Part shown: positions 45,071-55,057 of the stretch, piece after piece
How the letters are laid out: every line of letters begins with the position of its first letter
How positions within the stretch are numbered: the stretch's first letter is position 1
Assembly: GCA_019749805.1 (NCBI GenBank)
Contig: JAIEPH010000044.1
Span: forward strand, 1 to 64,000
Direction of reading: 5' to 3'
Source of the DNA: Mycobacteriaceae bacterium
GTDB lineage: Bacteria; Actinomycetota; Actinomycetes; Mycobacteriales; Mycobacteriaceae
Length of the DNA: 64,000 nucleotides
Notes under the pieces: generated by a model
The model's database searches: none
What the model was told of the DNA's origin: nothing
What the model saw: only the letters and a program-made list of their open reading frames with translations
Program-made: the position numbers and the translations under genes

Positions 45071-46911
45071 CGCTTGCTCTCGAGCAGTTCGACCACCCTG
45101 TCGGCCAGCTCATCCGGCGCGAGTTCTGGGGTGAGCCGTAGGTCGGGATTCTTGGGCCGTTGATACGGGCTGTCGATCCCGGTGAAGTGGGTGATCTCAC
45201 CCGCGCGCGCCTTGGCGTACAGCCCCTTCGGATCACGGCGCTCGCAGTCTTCCAGCGGGGTGTCGCAGAAGATCTCGAAGAAGTCGAGGCCCGCCTCGTT
45301 GGTGAGCCGCCGCGCCAGCGCTCGATGCTCTTCGAGTGGACTGATGGCGGGCACGAGCACGACCTGCCCGGAGTCGGCGAGGATGGCCGCGATATGGGCC
45401 AGCCGACGCTGGTTCTCCGCACGGTCCGCCATCGAGAATCCGAGGTCGGCGTTGAGTCCATGGCGCAGATTGTCGCCATCGAGAACATAAGCGGGGCATC
45501 CCTTTTCAAGCAGCTTCTGCTCGACGAGCATCGCCACCGAGGACTTTCCGGAGCCGGACAGCCCGGTGAACCACACGGTCCTGCCCTTGGACAGCCGGTC
45601 TTCTGCCTTGCACAGCGATTCGTGGCGCACGGTGTTCGGGCTCGATGCGCGCGCCGTGACCTGCGGCAAGATCATGCCGGCCGCGACGGTGCCGTTGGTG
45701 TTCGGGTCGATCAGGATGAACGAACCCGTGGCAGCGTTGCGGCTATACTCGTCGAGCAGCAGCGGCACCTGGGTGCGCAGCGAAATGCGGCCGAGTTCAT
45801 TGAGTTTGAGCGCCGTGGCCGACTTGTCTCGATGCAGTGTGTTGACGTCCAGGCGGTAGTCCAGGGCCGCCACCTTGGCCCGCGTGGTGCGGGTCGTGTG
45901 CTTCACGATGTAGTCGCGGCCGGGTTCCAGCGAAGCCTCGTCGGCCATCCAACACACCGTGGCGTCGAATTCCGTTGCCACTCTTGGCTGGTTGTTCGGC
46001 CGGGCGATGAGATCGCCGCGCGAGATGTCGATGTCGTCGGCCAGGCTGATCGACACGGCCATCGGGGGGAACGCCTCCTGAACCGGTCCCCCTGGCCCTT
46101 CGATCTCGGTGATACGGCTCGTCTTACCGGTGGGCAGCACGACGACCTCGTCGCCCGGACGCATGACGCCACTGGCCACCGTGCCGGCATAGCTGCGGTG
46201 GTCGGCGTGCTCGCGGGTCTGCGGCCGAATCACATACTGCACCGGAAAGCGCACATCGACCAGATTGCGATCGCCGGCGATGTACACCTCTTCGAGGTGC
46301 GACAGCAGCGCGGGCCCGTCGTACCACGGCGTGACATCGGACTTGGTGACGACATTGTCGCCGTTGAGCGCCGACAGCGGAATGGTCGTCACATCGTGGA
46401 TGTCGAGGCGCGCCGCGAAGTCGTGGAAGTCGTCGCGAATCTTGTTGAAACGCTCCTCATCCCAGTCGACAAGGTCCATCTTGTTGACCGCCAGTACGAT
46501 GTGCCGGATGCCGAGCAGTGAGGCCAGAAAGGCGTGCCGACGCGACTGCTCGAGCAGGCCATGCCGGGCGTCGACGAGCACGATCGCCAGCTGGGCCGTC
46601 GAGGTTCCGGTCACCATGTTGCGCGTGTACTGGATGTGGCCCGGCGTGTCGGCGATGATGAACTTGCGTTTGGACGTGGCGAAGTAGCGGTACGCAACGT
46701 CGATCGTGATGCCTTGCTCGCGCTCGGCGCGCAGGCCGTCGGTCACCAAAGCCAGGTCGGTGTAGTCGTGTCCGCGTTCTTTGGAGGTGCGCTCAACGGC
46801 GGCAAGCTGATCCTCCATGACGGCCTTGGAGTCGAAGAGCAACCGGCCGATGAGGGTCGACTTCCCGTCGTCGACGGAACCGGCGGTCGCGATGCGCAGT
46901 AACGTCGCCAT
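45067..46911 (-). CDS. cysNC: bifunctional sulfate adenylyltransferase subunit 1 / adenylylsulfate kinase
   Basis: GTPase GSVDDGKSTLIGRLL; C-terminal APS kinase GLSGSGKSSVAM. Confidence 0.97.
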   Translation of the reverse strand: MATLLRIATAGSVDDGKSTLIGRLLFDSKAVMEDQLAAVERTSKERGHDYTDLALVTDGLRAEREQGITIDVAYRYFATSKRKFIIADTPGHIQYTRNMVTGTSTAQLAIVLVDARHGLLEQSRRHAFLASLLGIRHIVLAVNKMDLVDWDEERFNKIRDDFHDFAARLDIHDVTTIPLSALNGDNVVTKSDVTPWYDGPALLSHLEEVYIAGDRNLVDVRFPVQYVIRPQTREHADHRSYAGTVASGVMRPGDEVVVLPTGKTSRITEIEGPGGPVQEAFPPMAVSISLADDIDISRGDLIARPNNQPRVATEFDATVCWMADEASLEPGRDYIVKHTTRTTRAKVAALDYRLDVNTLHRDKSATALKLNELGRISLRTQVPLLLDEYSRNAATGSFILIDPNTNGTVAAGMILPQVTARASSPNTVRHESLCKAEDRLSKGRTVWFTGLSGSGKSSVAMLVEQKLLEKGCPAYVLDGDNLRHGLNADLGFSMADRAENQRRLAHIAAILADSGQVVLVPAISPLEEHRALARRLTNEAGLDFFEIFCDTPLEDCERRDPKGLYAKARAGEITHFTGIDSPYQRPKNPDLRLTPELAPDELADRVVELLESKR

Positions 46912-47840
46912 CAGAAGTAGCCCTCTCGTTTACGGTCTTCCATGCCTGCTTCGGAGATGCGGTCGTCGGCGCGGGTGGCGCCGCGTTCGGTCAGTCGTGA
47001 GACGGCGGTTTCGGCGATCACCTCGGACACCGTTCCCGCAAGGGATTCCACGCAGCCGGTGCAGGTGACGTCGCCGACCGTGCGGAAGCGCACGGTTTTC
47101 TCGACGATCTCCTCATCCTTGCGCGGCTGCAGGTACTTGTGGACGGCCAGCAGCATGCCGTCACGTTCGAAGACCTGCCGCTTGTGCGCGTAATAGATGG
47201 ACGGCAGCTTGATCTTCTCGGCGCCGATGTAGGACCAGATGTCGAACTCGGTCCAGTTGGACAGCGGGAACACGCGGATGTGCTCACCCTTGTGATGGCG
47301 ACCGTTGTACAGGTTCCACAACTCGGGCCGCTGCGCCTTGGGGTCCCACTGGCCGAACTCGTCGCGGAAGGAGAACACCCGCTCCTTGGCGCGGGCCTTC
47401 TCTTCGTCGCGGCGCGCACCGCCGAACGCGGCGTCGAACTTGTTCTCGCGGATGGCGCGCAGCAGCGTGAAGGTCTGCATCGGGTTGCGCGACGGGATGG
47501 TCTCCACGACGCGGCCCGCGTCGATGTCGTCCTGCACCTTGGCTACTACCAGTCGCACTCCGGACTCGGCGACGAGTTCGTCGCGGGCCTGCAGCACCTC
47601 ATCGAAGTTGTGCCCGGTGTCGACGTGCATCACGGGGAACGGCAGCCGGCCGGGCCGGAACGCCTTCAGAGCCAGATGCAGCATGACGATGGAGTCCTTG
47701 CCGCCGGAGAACAGCAACACCGGCTTCTCGAACTCCGCGGCCACCTCCCGGATGATGTGGATGGCTTCGGCCTCGAGCGAGCGCAGATGGCTCAGCTCGT
47801 ATCGGCCTGCGTTGAGTTGCTCGACGGTCTCGGTCATCAT
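46911..47840 (-). CDS. cysD: sulfate adenylyltransferase subunit 2
   Basis: LLFSGGKDSIVMLHLA; start at one of two tandem ATGs (47840/47837). Confidence 0.97.
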   Translation of the reverse strand: MMTETVEQLNAGRYELSHLRSLEAEAIHIIREVAAEFEKPVLLFSGGKDSIVMLHLALKAFRPGRLPFPVMHVDTGHNFDEVLQARDELVAESGVRLVVAKVQDDIDAGRVVETIPSRNPMQTFTLLRAIRENKFDAAFGGARRDEEKARAKERVFSFRDEFGQWDPKAQRPELWNLYNGRHHKGEHIRVFPLSNWTEFDIWSYIGAEKIKLPSIYYAHKRQVFERDGMLLAVHKYLQPRKDEEIVEKTVRFRTVGDVTCTGCVESLAGTVSEVIAETAVSRLTERGATRADDRISEAGMEDRKREGYF

Positions 47841-48003
47841 TTCCTCGTAAAGTTGGTAGAAATGACCAGCTTTATCTGCATAACCCGATATGAAACCAGG
47901 GTTGGCCTGCCATGTCAACGTTCGGCGTTTGCGAGACGGCCCCTGCCGGGGCGACTCGGCCGACTACCCCCGAGGTAATTGATCCGGTGCAGATACTGGA
48001 TGC

Positions 48004-48429
48004 ATGTCACTTACAGCTGGCGCGCCGACTGGCGCCGACATCATGGCCCAGTTCATCCCGGCGTCCCCGTTCGTCGCCAAACTCGGCATCGTCGCCGAGG
48101 CCCTCGACGGCGACGAGGTGCGGTTACGACTCCCATGGGACGAATCCAACGTCACGCTCGGCGACATGGTCCACGGTGGTGCTGTCGCCGCCCTGGCCGA
48201 CGTTGCGGTGATGGCTGCCGCGTGGGCGGGCGCGGAGGTACCCGAGTCGCTGCGGGGCGTGACCACGTCGATGTCCATACAGTTCCTCGCGCCGGCCCGG
48301 GCGACCGACCTGATCGCGATCGGCCGGGTGCTGCGGCGTGGCAAGTCGTTGGTCAATTGTGACGTCGACATCGTCACGCCGGACGGTGAAGCGGTCGCGA
48401 AGGCGATCGCGACCTACAAGGTGGGGTAG
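48004..48429 (+). CDS. PaaI-type hotdog thioesterase
   Basis: NVTLGDMVHGGAVAALADVAVM...APARATDL. Confidence 0.92.
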   Translation: MSLTAGAPTGADIMAQFIPASPFVAKLGIVAEALDGDEVRLRLPWDESNVTLGDMVHGGAVAALADVAVMAAAWAGAEVPESLRGVTTSMSIQFLAPARATDLIAIGRVLRRGKSLVNCDVDIVTPDGEAVAKAIATYKVG

Positions 48430-48444
48430 GCGACAGCGGAAGGT

Positions 48445-48936
48445 CTACAGAGTCACCTCGTTGAGGCGTCCGGTCGCCACGTCGAAGACGAAGCCGCGCA
48501 GGGACTCGTGCTTCGTGACGAACGGACTGGCCTCGATGCGGCGCAGCGACTGACGCACATCCTCGTCGATATCGACGAACGCCTCGGCCGCCCACTCCGG
48601 CTTGATACCGGTGTCGTCCTGGATCTGCTGTTTGAATCCGTCGTCGGTGAAGGTGAGCATGCCGCAGTCGGTGTGGTGGATCAGGATGATCTCTCTGGTG
48701 CCGAGCAGCCGTTGGCTGATGGCCAACGATCGGATCTCGTCGTCGGTGATCACACCGCCGGCGTTGCGGATGACATGCGCCTCGCCGTCGCCGAGGCCGA
48801 GGATCCGGTAGACGTCGAGCCGAGCGTCCATGCACGCCACCACGGCGACGTGCTTGCTCGGCGGCAGCGGCAGCGGGCCGGTGAAGGAACTCGCGTATGC
48901 CTCGTTGTTGTTCAGGTACTCGTCGGTCACGGACAT
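48445..48936 (-). CDS. beta-class carbonic anhydrase (Rv1284-like)
   Basis: VAVVACMDARLD, HVIRNAGG, HHTDCGM zinc motif. Confidence 0.95.
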   Translation of the reverse strand: MSVTDEYLNNNEAYASSFTGPLPLPPSKHVAVVACMDARLDVYRILGLGDGEAHVIRNAGGVITDDEIRSLAISQRLLGTREIILIHHTDCGMLTFTDDGFKQQIQDDTGIKPEWAAEAFVDIDEDVRQSLRRIEASPFVTKHESLRGFVFDVATGRLNEVTL

Positions 48937-48999
48937 CGTTGCACTGTATCCCCGCCGGCAGGTGTAGGAGCCGAAGAGAATCACCCCGATCGAATTGAC

Positions 49000-49036
49000 G
49001 ACGGCCGCCCTGCCGGGGGTACGCAGGGCGGCCGTC
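49000..49036 (-). terminator. hairpin terminator after the GT39 gene
   Basis: GACGGCCGCCCTG / CAGGGCGGCCGTC 13-bp perfect stem, 11-nt loop, 15 nt after the GT39 stop. Confidence 0.65.
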
Positions 49037-49050
49037 TGTTCGAGGGGTTA

Positions 49051-50964
49051 CTAGGGCGACGGCGTCGCGCTGCTGAACCGCGCGTCCAAGTCGTATACCG
49101 TCGTACCTCCGATATCGATCGGTGTGAAGTTCTGCTTCACCCAGGTCGCGATGTCGTTCGCAGCACCGGATTCCCGCCGGCCTGGCCCCTCGTGACCGCT
49201 GGCGATGAAGTACCGCACCTCGTGGTTGGCGACGTAGTCCTGAAACTGTTCGAGCGTCGGCGAGTTGTCCGAGCCGGTGAATCCACCGATCGCCATGACC
49301 GACGCGCCGGTCTTCAATTCGAGGCTACTGGCCGTCATCGAGCCGATGGTCGCTGCTGCCCAACGATTGCCCGCACCCCCGACCAGGTTCTCGAGCACCG
49401 GGTTGTCAACGGCACCACGGCCTGGACCGCCAGGCCCGTCATCTCCCGGCGGCCCCATCCGTGTGAACTCGCTAGGACCCGCCATGGCCATCGGTCCACT
49501 GCTGTGCGAGCTCGCCACGGTTGCGATTGAATACGCGGCCGGCGCGAGAACTCCGAAAAGCAGTGCGCCGGAGATCAAGACAGGAGCGAGGCGACCGACC
49601 CGGTGCGCCCCGGCCAGCAGGATCGAGGCGAGCATGATCGAGCCGACCAACGCGATCCAGCGCACGGCCGGCAACCACTCCGGCGTGCGGTCCAACAGAA
49701 TGAAGGCCCACACGCCGGTACCCGCCAACATGATTGCCAGCACGATGCGCGGGATGAGAAACGCCCTGCCGCGCCATAATTCTCGTACTGAAATGCCGAC
49801 GAGCGCCGCGATCGCCGGCGCCAGCGCAACGGTGTAGTAGGGGTGAATGATGCCGTCCATGAAGCTGAACACCGCGGCGGTGACGATCAGCCATCCACCC
49901 CACAGCAGCAGTGAGGCACGCACACCCCCGGTACGGGCGGTGCGGCGGGTGAACCAGAGCCCGGCGAGCAGGCCGACCAGTGCCGCGGGCAGCAGCCACG
50001 ACGCCTGGGTGCCCATCGAATGGTCGAACAGTCGGCCGATGCCGGGTGCTCCGCCGAAGAACAGGTGGTGGATACCGCCGGGCGGTCCATTGGGCGCTCC
50101 ACCGGGCGGCCCGTCTGCACCACCGCCCAGCACACGGTCGAGTCCGTTGTAGCCCAGCGTCAACTGCAGCAGGCTGTTGTCTGACGAGCCGCCGATGTAC
50201 GGCCGTGAGCCGGCCGGCCACAGATCGACGAGCACGAGGTACCAGCCGGCCGAGACCACCATCGCGATGCCGGCGATGAGCAGCTTTCCGATGCGCTTCC
50301 ACATGCCGACGGGGGCCGCGACGAGAAACGCCAGCGCCAGGCCTGGCACCACCAGGAACGCCTGCAGCAACTTGGTCAGGAACGCAAAGCCAATGACGCA
50401 GCCGGTCAACATCATCCAGCGATTACTCGCTGCTTCGATGGCCCGCACCATGCAGTAGCCGGCAACCACGAGCAGCAGCACCAGCAGCGCATCGGGATTG
50501 TTGAACCGGAACATCAGGGCCGCGACCGGCGTCAGCGCGAGCACCGTGCCCGCCATCAGGCCCGCCGCCGGTCCGCTGCAGCGTCGGACGGCCGCATACA
50601 GCACGGCGACGGCTCCGACACCCATCAACGCCTGCGGCAGCAGCATGGAGAAGGCGCTGAACCCGAAGATCCTGCCGGACAACGCCATCAGCCACAGTGA
50701 CGCGGGCGGCTTGTCAACCGTGATCGCGTTGCCCGCGTCCAGAGAGCCGAACAGCCAGGCCTTCCAGTCCTGGGTTCCGGCCTGCGCGGCGGCGGCGTAA
50801 TAATCGTTGGCCCAACCCGAGAACCCCAGGCCCCACAGGTAGAGCACTGCGGTCGCCGCTAGAAGGGTGAACAGCGCGGGACGCACCCAGCGCGGTTGGG
50901 CGACATCCCGGGGGGTGTTGTCAGCCGGCGTGGTGTGCGGCTGCGAGTCAGCGGTGATGGTCAT
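49051..50964 (-). CDS. glycosyltransferase family 39 (ArnT/PMT-like) membrane protein
   Basis: ~637 aa polytopic; LFGSLDAGNAITVDKPPASLWLMALSGRIFG. Confidence 0.93.
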   Translation of the reverse strand: MTITADSQPHTTPADNTPRDVAQPRWVRPALFTLLAATAVLYLWGLGFSGWANDYYAAAAQAGTQDWKAWLFGSLDAGNAITVDKPPASLWLMALSGRIFGFSAFSMLLPQALMGVGAVAVLYAAVRRCSGPAAGLMAGTVLALTPVAALMFRFNNPDALLVLLLVVAGYCMVRAIEAASNRWMMLTGCVIGFAFLTKLLQAFLVVPGLALAFLVAAPVGMWKRIGKLLIAGIAMVVSAGWYLVLVDLWPAGSRPYIGGSSDNSLLQLTLGYNGLDRVLGGGADGPPGGAPNGPPGGIHHLFFGGAPGIGRLFDHSMGTQASWLLPAALVGLLAGLWFTRRTARTGGVRASLLLWGGWLIVTAAVFSFMDGIIHPYYTVALAPAIAALVGISVRELWRGRAFLIPRIVLAIMLAGTGVWAFILLDRTPEWLPAVRWIALVGSIMLASILLAGAHRVGRLAPVLISGALLFGVLAPAAYSIATVASSHSSGPMAMAGPSEFTRMGPPGDDGPGGPGRGAVDNPVLENLVGGAGNRWAAATIGSMTASSLELKTGASVMAIGGFTGSDNSPTLEQFQDYVANHEVRYFIASGHEGPGRRESGAANDIATWVKQNFTPIDIGGTTVYDLDARFSSATPSP

Positions 50965-51003
50965 TCGATGGATTCCTTTGTCTGAGAGGTCCTGGTGGAA
51001 TAT

Positions 51004-52263
51004 TCAGCTGGTCCGGCGGGGGTGAAACACCCATCCGCGAAGCAGGACGAAGCGCGCCGCGGTGGCGACGAGGTTGGCTATCACCAGGACGACGAGCTCG
51101 ACCAGATGATGCGGGTCGGTGACGACCGTGTGTAGGACGGCAAGCGACCCGCTTGTGATCGCCAGCGCGATCGCGAACACGATGAGACCTTCGACGTGCT
51201 GACGTGCCACGTGAGTCCTGCCGCCGATCCCGAACGTGAAGCGACGGTTCGCCGCGGTGTTTCCGATGGCGGTCAGCAGCAATGCGATCAGGTTGGCCGT
51301 CTGCGCGCCGAGCGACCCCTGCATCAGCATGAACAACGCTGCGTACACCGCCGACGACACCACCCCGATCGTGCCGAATAGCACGACCTGCCGGAACAGC
51401 GAGCCCGGGGCGGCCGAGCGCTGCGACGAACCCAGCTGTGCCGCAATCGCGTTCACCGGTATCGAACCGTTGGCGAAGTTGCGCAGCAGGCGGCCGATGC
51501 CCTTGATATCGGCCGCCGCGGTCGCGACGATGTCCACCCGACTGTCGGGATCGTCGACCCAGTCCACCGGGACCTCGTGGATTCGCAGACCACTGCGTTC
51601 GGCCAGCACCAGCAGTTCGGTGTCGAAGAACCATCCGGTGTCAGCCACGTGCGGCAACAGGCGTTGTGCAACGTCGGCCCGAATCGCCTTGAACCCGCAC
51701 TGCGCATCGGAAAAGCGCGCCGCGAGAGCAGATTTCAGGATCAGGTTGTAGCAGCGGGAAATGACCTCGCGCTGGGCGCCTCGCACCACCCGCGAGCCGC
51801 GGCCCAGCCGGGTGCCGATCGCCAGGTCGGAATGTCCCGAGACCAGTGGCGCCACCAGCGGTGCGAGTGCGGCGAGGTCGGTGGATAGATCCACGTCCAT
51901 GTAGACGAGCACCGGCGCGTCCGACGTAGACCACGCGGCGTGCAAGGCACGGCCACGACCCTTCTCCAGCAGCCGCACCACCCGGACGTCGCTCAGTTCG
52001 GAAACCAGTTGCGCGGCGATCCGTGCGGTGTCGTCGGTGCTCGCGTTGTCGGCGATGGTGATGCGCGCCGAAAACGGAACGTGCTCCCGGAGGTGACGGT
52101 GCAGACGGTGCACCGAGTCGGCCAGAGCGGCCTGCTCGTTGTACACCGGCACCACCACGTCGAGCACGGGCACACCCGCCTCGCGCGCTATCTCGGTGGC
52201 GTTCGGCCGGGATTCGAATCGGGTCCGAGCAGAAGTGCCACGTTCAAGGGCGGTATCGGTCAT
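51004..52263 (-). CDS. fusion of family-2 glycosyltransferase and GtrA-like membrane domain
   Basis: VLDVVVPVYNEQAALADSV, VYMDVDLSTDLAAL; C-terminal 4-TM GtrA-like domain. Confidence 0.93.
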   Translation of the reverse strand: MTDTALERGTSARTRFESRPNATEIAREAGVPVLDVVVPVYNEQAALADSVHRLHRHLREHVPFSARITIADNASTDDTARIAAQLVSELSDVRVVRLLEKGRGRALHAAWSTSDAPVLVYMDVDLSTDLAALAPLVAPLVSGHSDLAIGTRLGRGSRVVRGAQREVISRCYNLILKSALAARFSDAQCGFKAIRADVAQRLLPHVADTGWFFDTELLVLAERSGLRIHEVPVDWVDDPDSRVDIVATAAADIKGIGRLLRNFANGSIPVNAIAAQLGSSQRSAAPGSLFRQVVLFGTIGVVSSAVYAALFMLMQGSLGAQTANLIALLLTAIGNTAANRRFTFGIGGRTHVARQHVEGLIVFAIALAITSGSLAVLHTVVTDPHHLVELVVLVIANLVATAARFVLLRGWVFHPRRTS

Positions 52264-52319
52264 GGAACCCATCGTCGAGGTGCAGATTGTGCTGGCCGTT
52301 GGGCCAAGCTGTATGCCAG

Positions 52320-52630
52320 TTATGTGTTCGGCGGAGGCGCGCTGAGGTCGTAGACGACCGCACGGTCGACGACGAGCGGGGTGCGATGCGTCTCCACCCA
52401 CTGAGCGATGTCGGCGCCGCGCGGCTGCCGCCGCTCGACGACCCGAACAGCATCGCCGTCCAGTTGTGCGCGCCGGCCTGCACCGCCGCGGTCTAGAAGA
52501 CGTTCGCCCACCCGCTGTCGCCCAGTCTCCACAGGTAGAGCACCGCCGTCCACGCCACCAGAAGAGGTAGTCCCAGCCCCGAGACCAGGCCAGCGAGCCT
52601 GTTGTCGGGGCGATTCGGGGTCGTCGTCAC
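52320..52630 (-). pseudogene. internally deleted remnant of a GT39 glycosyltransferase
   Basis: N-terminal VAWTAVLYLWRLGDSGWANVF*TAAVQAGAHNWTAMLFGS joined to C-terminal GADIAQWVETHRTPLVVDRAVVYDLSAPPPNT; both ends match GT39 at 49051..50964. Confidence 0.88.
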
Positions 52631-52653
52631 TGAGACGATCCTGTCCGGCCCGG

Positions 52654-54246
52654 CTACGCCCCGGATTGGCTCGCGCCGTGGCTTGACTCTGAATTGCCGG
52701 GCAAGGTCACCGTGAACACCGTCGCGCCGGGCCCGCTGCGCACATCGATGGTGCCCCGATGCGCCTTGACCACGGCCGCGACGATCGCCAGCCCCAGCCC
52801 GGTGCTTCCGCCGCGCCGCGACCGCGAGGTGTCGCCGCGGGCGAATCGCTCGAAGATCTCGGGCTGCAGCCACTCGGGTATTCCCGGTCCGTCGTCGGCC
52901 ACCGTCAGGACGACTTCGCCGGCCTCTGATCGGGTCAGCGACGTCGTGATCGACGTGCCCGGCGGGGTGTGGGTGCGCGCGTTGGCGAGCAGATTGGCCA
53001 GGACCTGGTGCAGTCGCGCTTCGTCACCGGTGACGACGACCGGTTCGTCGGGCAGGTCCAGTGACCATTCATGGCCGGGACCGGCGATGTGGGCATCGCT
53101 GACGGTGTCGACGATCAACCGCGAAAGATCCACCGACTCCTGCTGCAGCGGTCGCCCGGTGTCCAGGCGGGCAAGCAAGAGCATGTCCTCGACGAGCCGC
53201 GTCATGCGCTCGGTCTCGGACTCGACCCGGTTCATCGCGTGCGCGACGTCGTCGGGTACTTCACCGCGCTTGCGTTGCGCCAGTTCGGTATATCCGCGGA
53301 TCGCCGCGAGCGGCGTGCGCAGTTCGTGACTCGCGTCGGCGACGAACTGACGCACCCGGGTCTCGCTGGCATGCCGGGCGGACAACGCGCCCGCAATGCG
53401 GTCGAGCATCCGGTTCAGCGACGAGCCGAGCTGCCCGATCTCGGTGTGCGCCGCCGCCGGGTCGACCTTGACGATCGGGGTCGGCAGGCGGACCTCGCCG
53501 CGGTCGAGTTCCAGGTCGGCGACCTGACGGGCTGCGGCGGAAACCGTTGACAACGGGGCGAGTTGGCGACGAATGATGAGAAAACCCGCCGTCGTCCCGC
53601 CGAACAGCGCAACGACGCCCACCACACTGAAGATGATCCCCACGGTGAACAGGGTGTCATCCACTTCCGACGTCGGCAGGCCGGTGACGATCGTCTGGCC
53701 GGGCGGGTGCGCGCGCATCGCGATCACGCGGTAACGGCCGAGGCCGTCTAGTTCGACGGTATGCGGCACCTCGTGAGGTTCGATGTGCGCCAGTTGTTCT
53801 GCCGCGGCGGGGCTGATCCGGTCGCGGGTGCCGTCGGCGGTGATGACGCCGGCGTCCAACGGAGTGCCGCGCGAGACCACCGCGCCGACCGTGCGCGCGG
53901 CCTGCCCCGGCGCGTTGAGGAAGGACGGTCCCGGTCCCATGTCGTCACGGATCACCATCCGTCGCGGAAAGCCGGGGGGCGCCGGGAACCTGGGCGGCGG
54001 CGGGGGCGGACCGAACTCGAACAGGCCCGCGGAGCGTCTGGCGGTCTCCGCCAGCCGATCATCGAGCTGGTTGGTCAGAAAGTGTTGCAGCGCAATCATT
54101 GTGCCGACACCGATCCCGGCACACACCAACGCCAACAATAGGATCTGGGACACGAGCAGCCGCGTGCGAAGCGACCAGGTGCGCGGTGAAAGCAGCCGGC
54201 TCCTGCTCGGTGGCTCAGCGTGCGGGTTTGAGGACATAACCGGCAC
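52654..54246 (-). CDS. HAMP-domain sensor histidine kinase
   Basis: FVADASHELRTPLAAIRGYTEL; GDTSRSRRGGSTGLGLAIV. Confidence 0.96.
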   Translation of the reverse strand: MPVMSSNPHAEPPSRSRLLSPRTWSLRTRLLVSQILLLALVCAGIGVGTMIALQHFLTNQLDDRLAETARRSAGLFEFGPPPPPPRFPAPPGFPRRMVIRDDMGPGPSFLNAPGQAARTVGAVVSRGTPLDAGVITADGTRDRISPAAAEQLAHIEPHEVPHTVELDGLGRYRVIAMRAHPPGQTIVTGLPTSEVDDTLFTVGIIFSVVGVVALFGGTTAGFLIIRRQLAPLSTVSAAARQVADLELDRGEVRLPTPIVKVDPAAAHTEIGQLGSSLNRMLDRIAGALSARHASETRVRQFVADASHELRTPLAAIRGYTELAQRKRGEVPDDVAHAMNRVESETERMTRLVEDMLLLARLDTGRPLQQESVDLSRLIVDTVSDAHIAGPGHEWSLDLPDEPVVVTGDEARLHQVLANLLANARTHTPPGTSITTSLTRSEAGEVVLTVADDGPGIPEWLQPEIFERFARGDTSRSRRGGSTGLGLAIVAAVVKAHRGTIDVRSGPGATVFTVTLPGNSESSHGASQSGA

Positions 54247-54973
54247 CGCGCAGCGTATGGATCATCGGTTCGCGCCCGCTGTCGATTTTCTTGCGCAGAT
54301 ACGAGACATACAGCTCGACGATGTTCGACCTTCCGCCGAAGTCGTAGCTCCAGACACGGTCCAGGATCTGCGCCTTGCTCAGTACGCGTTTGGAATTGCG
54401 CATCATGAACCGCAACAGCTCGAACTCGGTGGCGGTCAACGTGATCAATTCACCGGCACGAGTCACCTCGTGACTGTCCTCATCGAGCACCAGATCACCG
54501 ACGACGACCTTCGCACCGCCCGCCTCGCTCGTGACCCCCGTGCGCCGCAGCAGCGCGCGCAGTCGCAGCACCACCTCTTCGAGACTGAACGGCTTCGTCA
54601 CGTAGTCATCGCCTCCCGCGGTCAGCCCGGCAATTCGATCCTCGACCGAATCCTTCGCCGTCAGCAGCAACAACGGCAGCCCCGGAATCTGCTCGCGCAG
54701 CTGGTGCAGGACATCAAGCCCGCTCATGTCGGGCAGCATGACGTCGAGCACGACCACGTCGGGCGGGGTCTGGCGGGCCAGCGCAATGGCGGTTGCCCCG
54801 TCGCCCGCCGTCGCGATTTCCCAGCCCTCATACCTCAGCGCCATCGACACCAACTCGGCGAGAACCGGTTCGTCGTCGACGACCAGGACATGGATGGGTC
54901 TACCGTCGGCCCGGCGCATAACGACGCGCGCGGGCTCCTGGTCGTTGACCGCCGAACCGCTGGAACTCGCCAC
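54215..54973 (-). CDS. OmpR-family response regulator
   Basis: VLVVDDEPVLAELV, VVLDVMLPDMSGLDVL, winged-helix C-terminus. Confidence 0.96.
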   Translation of the reverse strand: MASSSGSAVNDQEPARVVMRRADGRPIHVLVVDDEPVLAELVSMALRYEGWEIATAGDGATAIALARQTPPDVVVLDVMLPDMSGLDVLHQLREQIPGLPLLLLTAKDSVEDRIAGLTAGGDDYVTKPFSLEEVVLRLRALLRRTGVTSEAGGAKVVVGDLVLDEDSHEVTRAGELITLTATEFELLRFMMRNSKRVLSKAQILDRVWSYDFGGRSNIVELYVSYLRKKIDSGREPMIHTLRGAGYVLKPAR

Positions 54974-55057
54974 GCCTCCATTATCGGCAGGAGTCGTGGG
55001 CTATCCCTGTGCATTGTCTATGCGCCCGCTGTGAATGTTGGTGTCTACGTACAGATG

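Noticed and set aside
47885-47920. cysD promoter with a perfect TTGACA at 47918..47913
   Set aside because: The best -10 at 17 nt spacing (TTTCAT) is weak, so not listed as a promoter feature without TSS data
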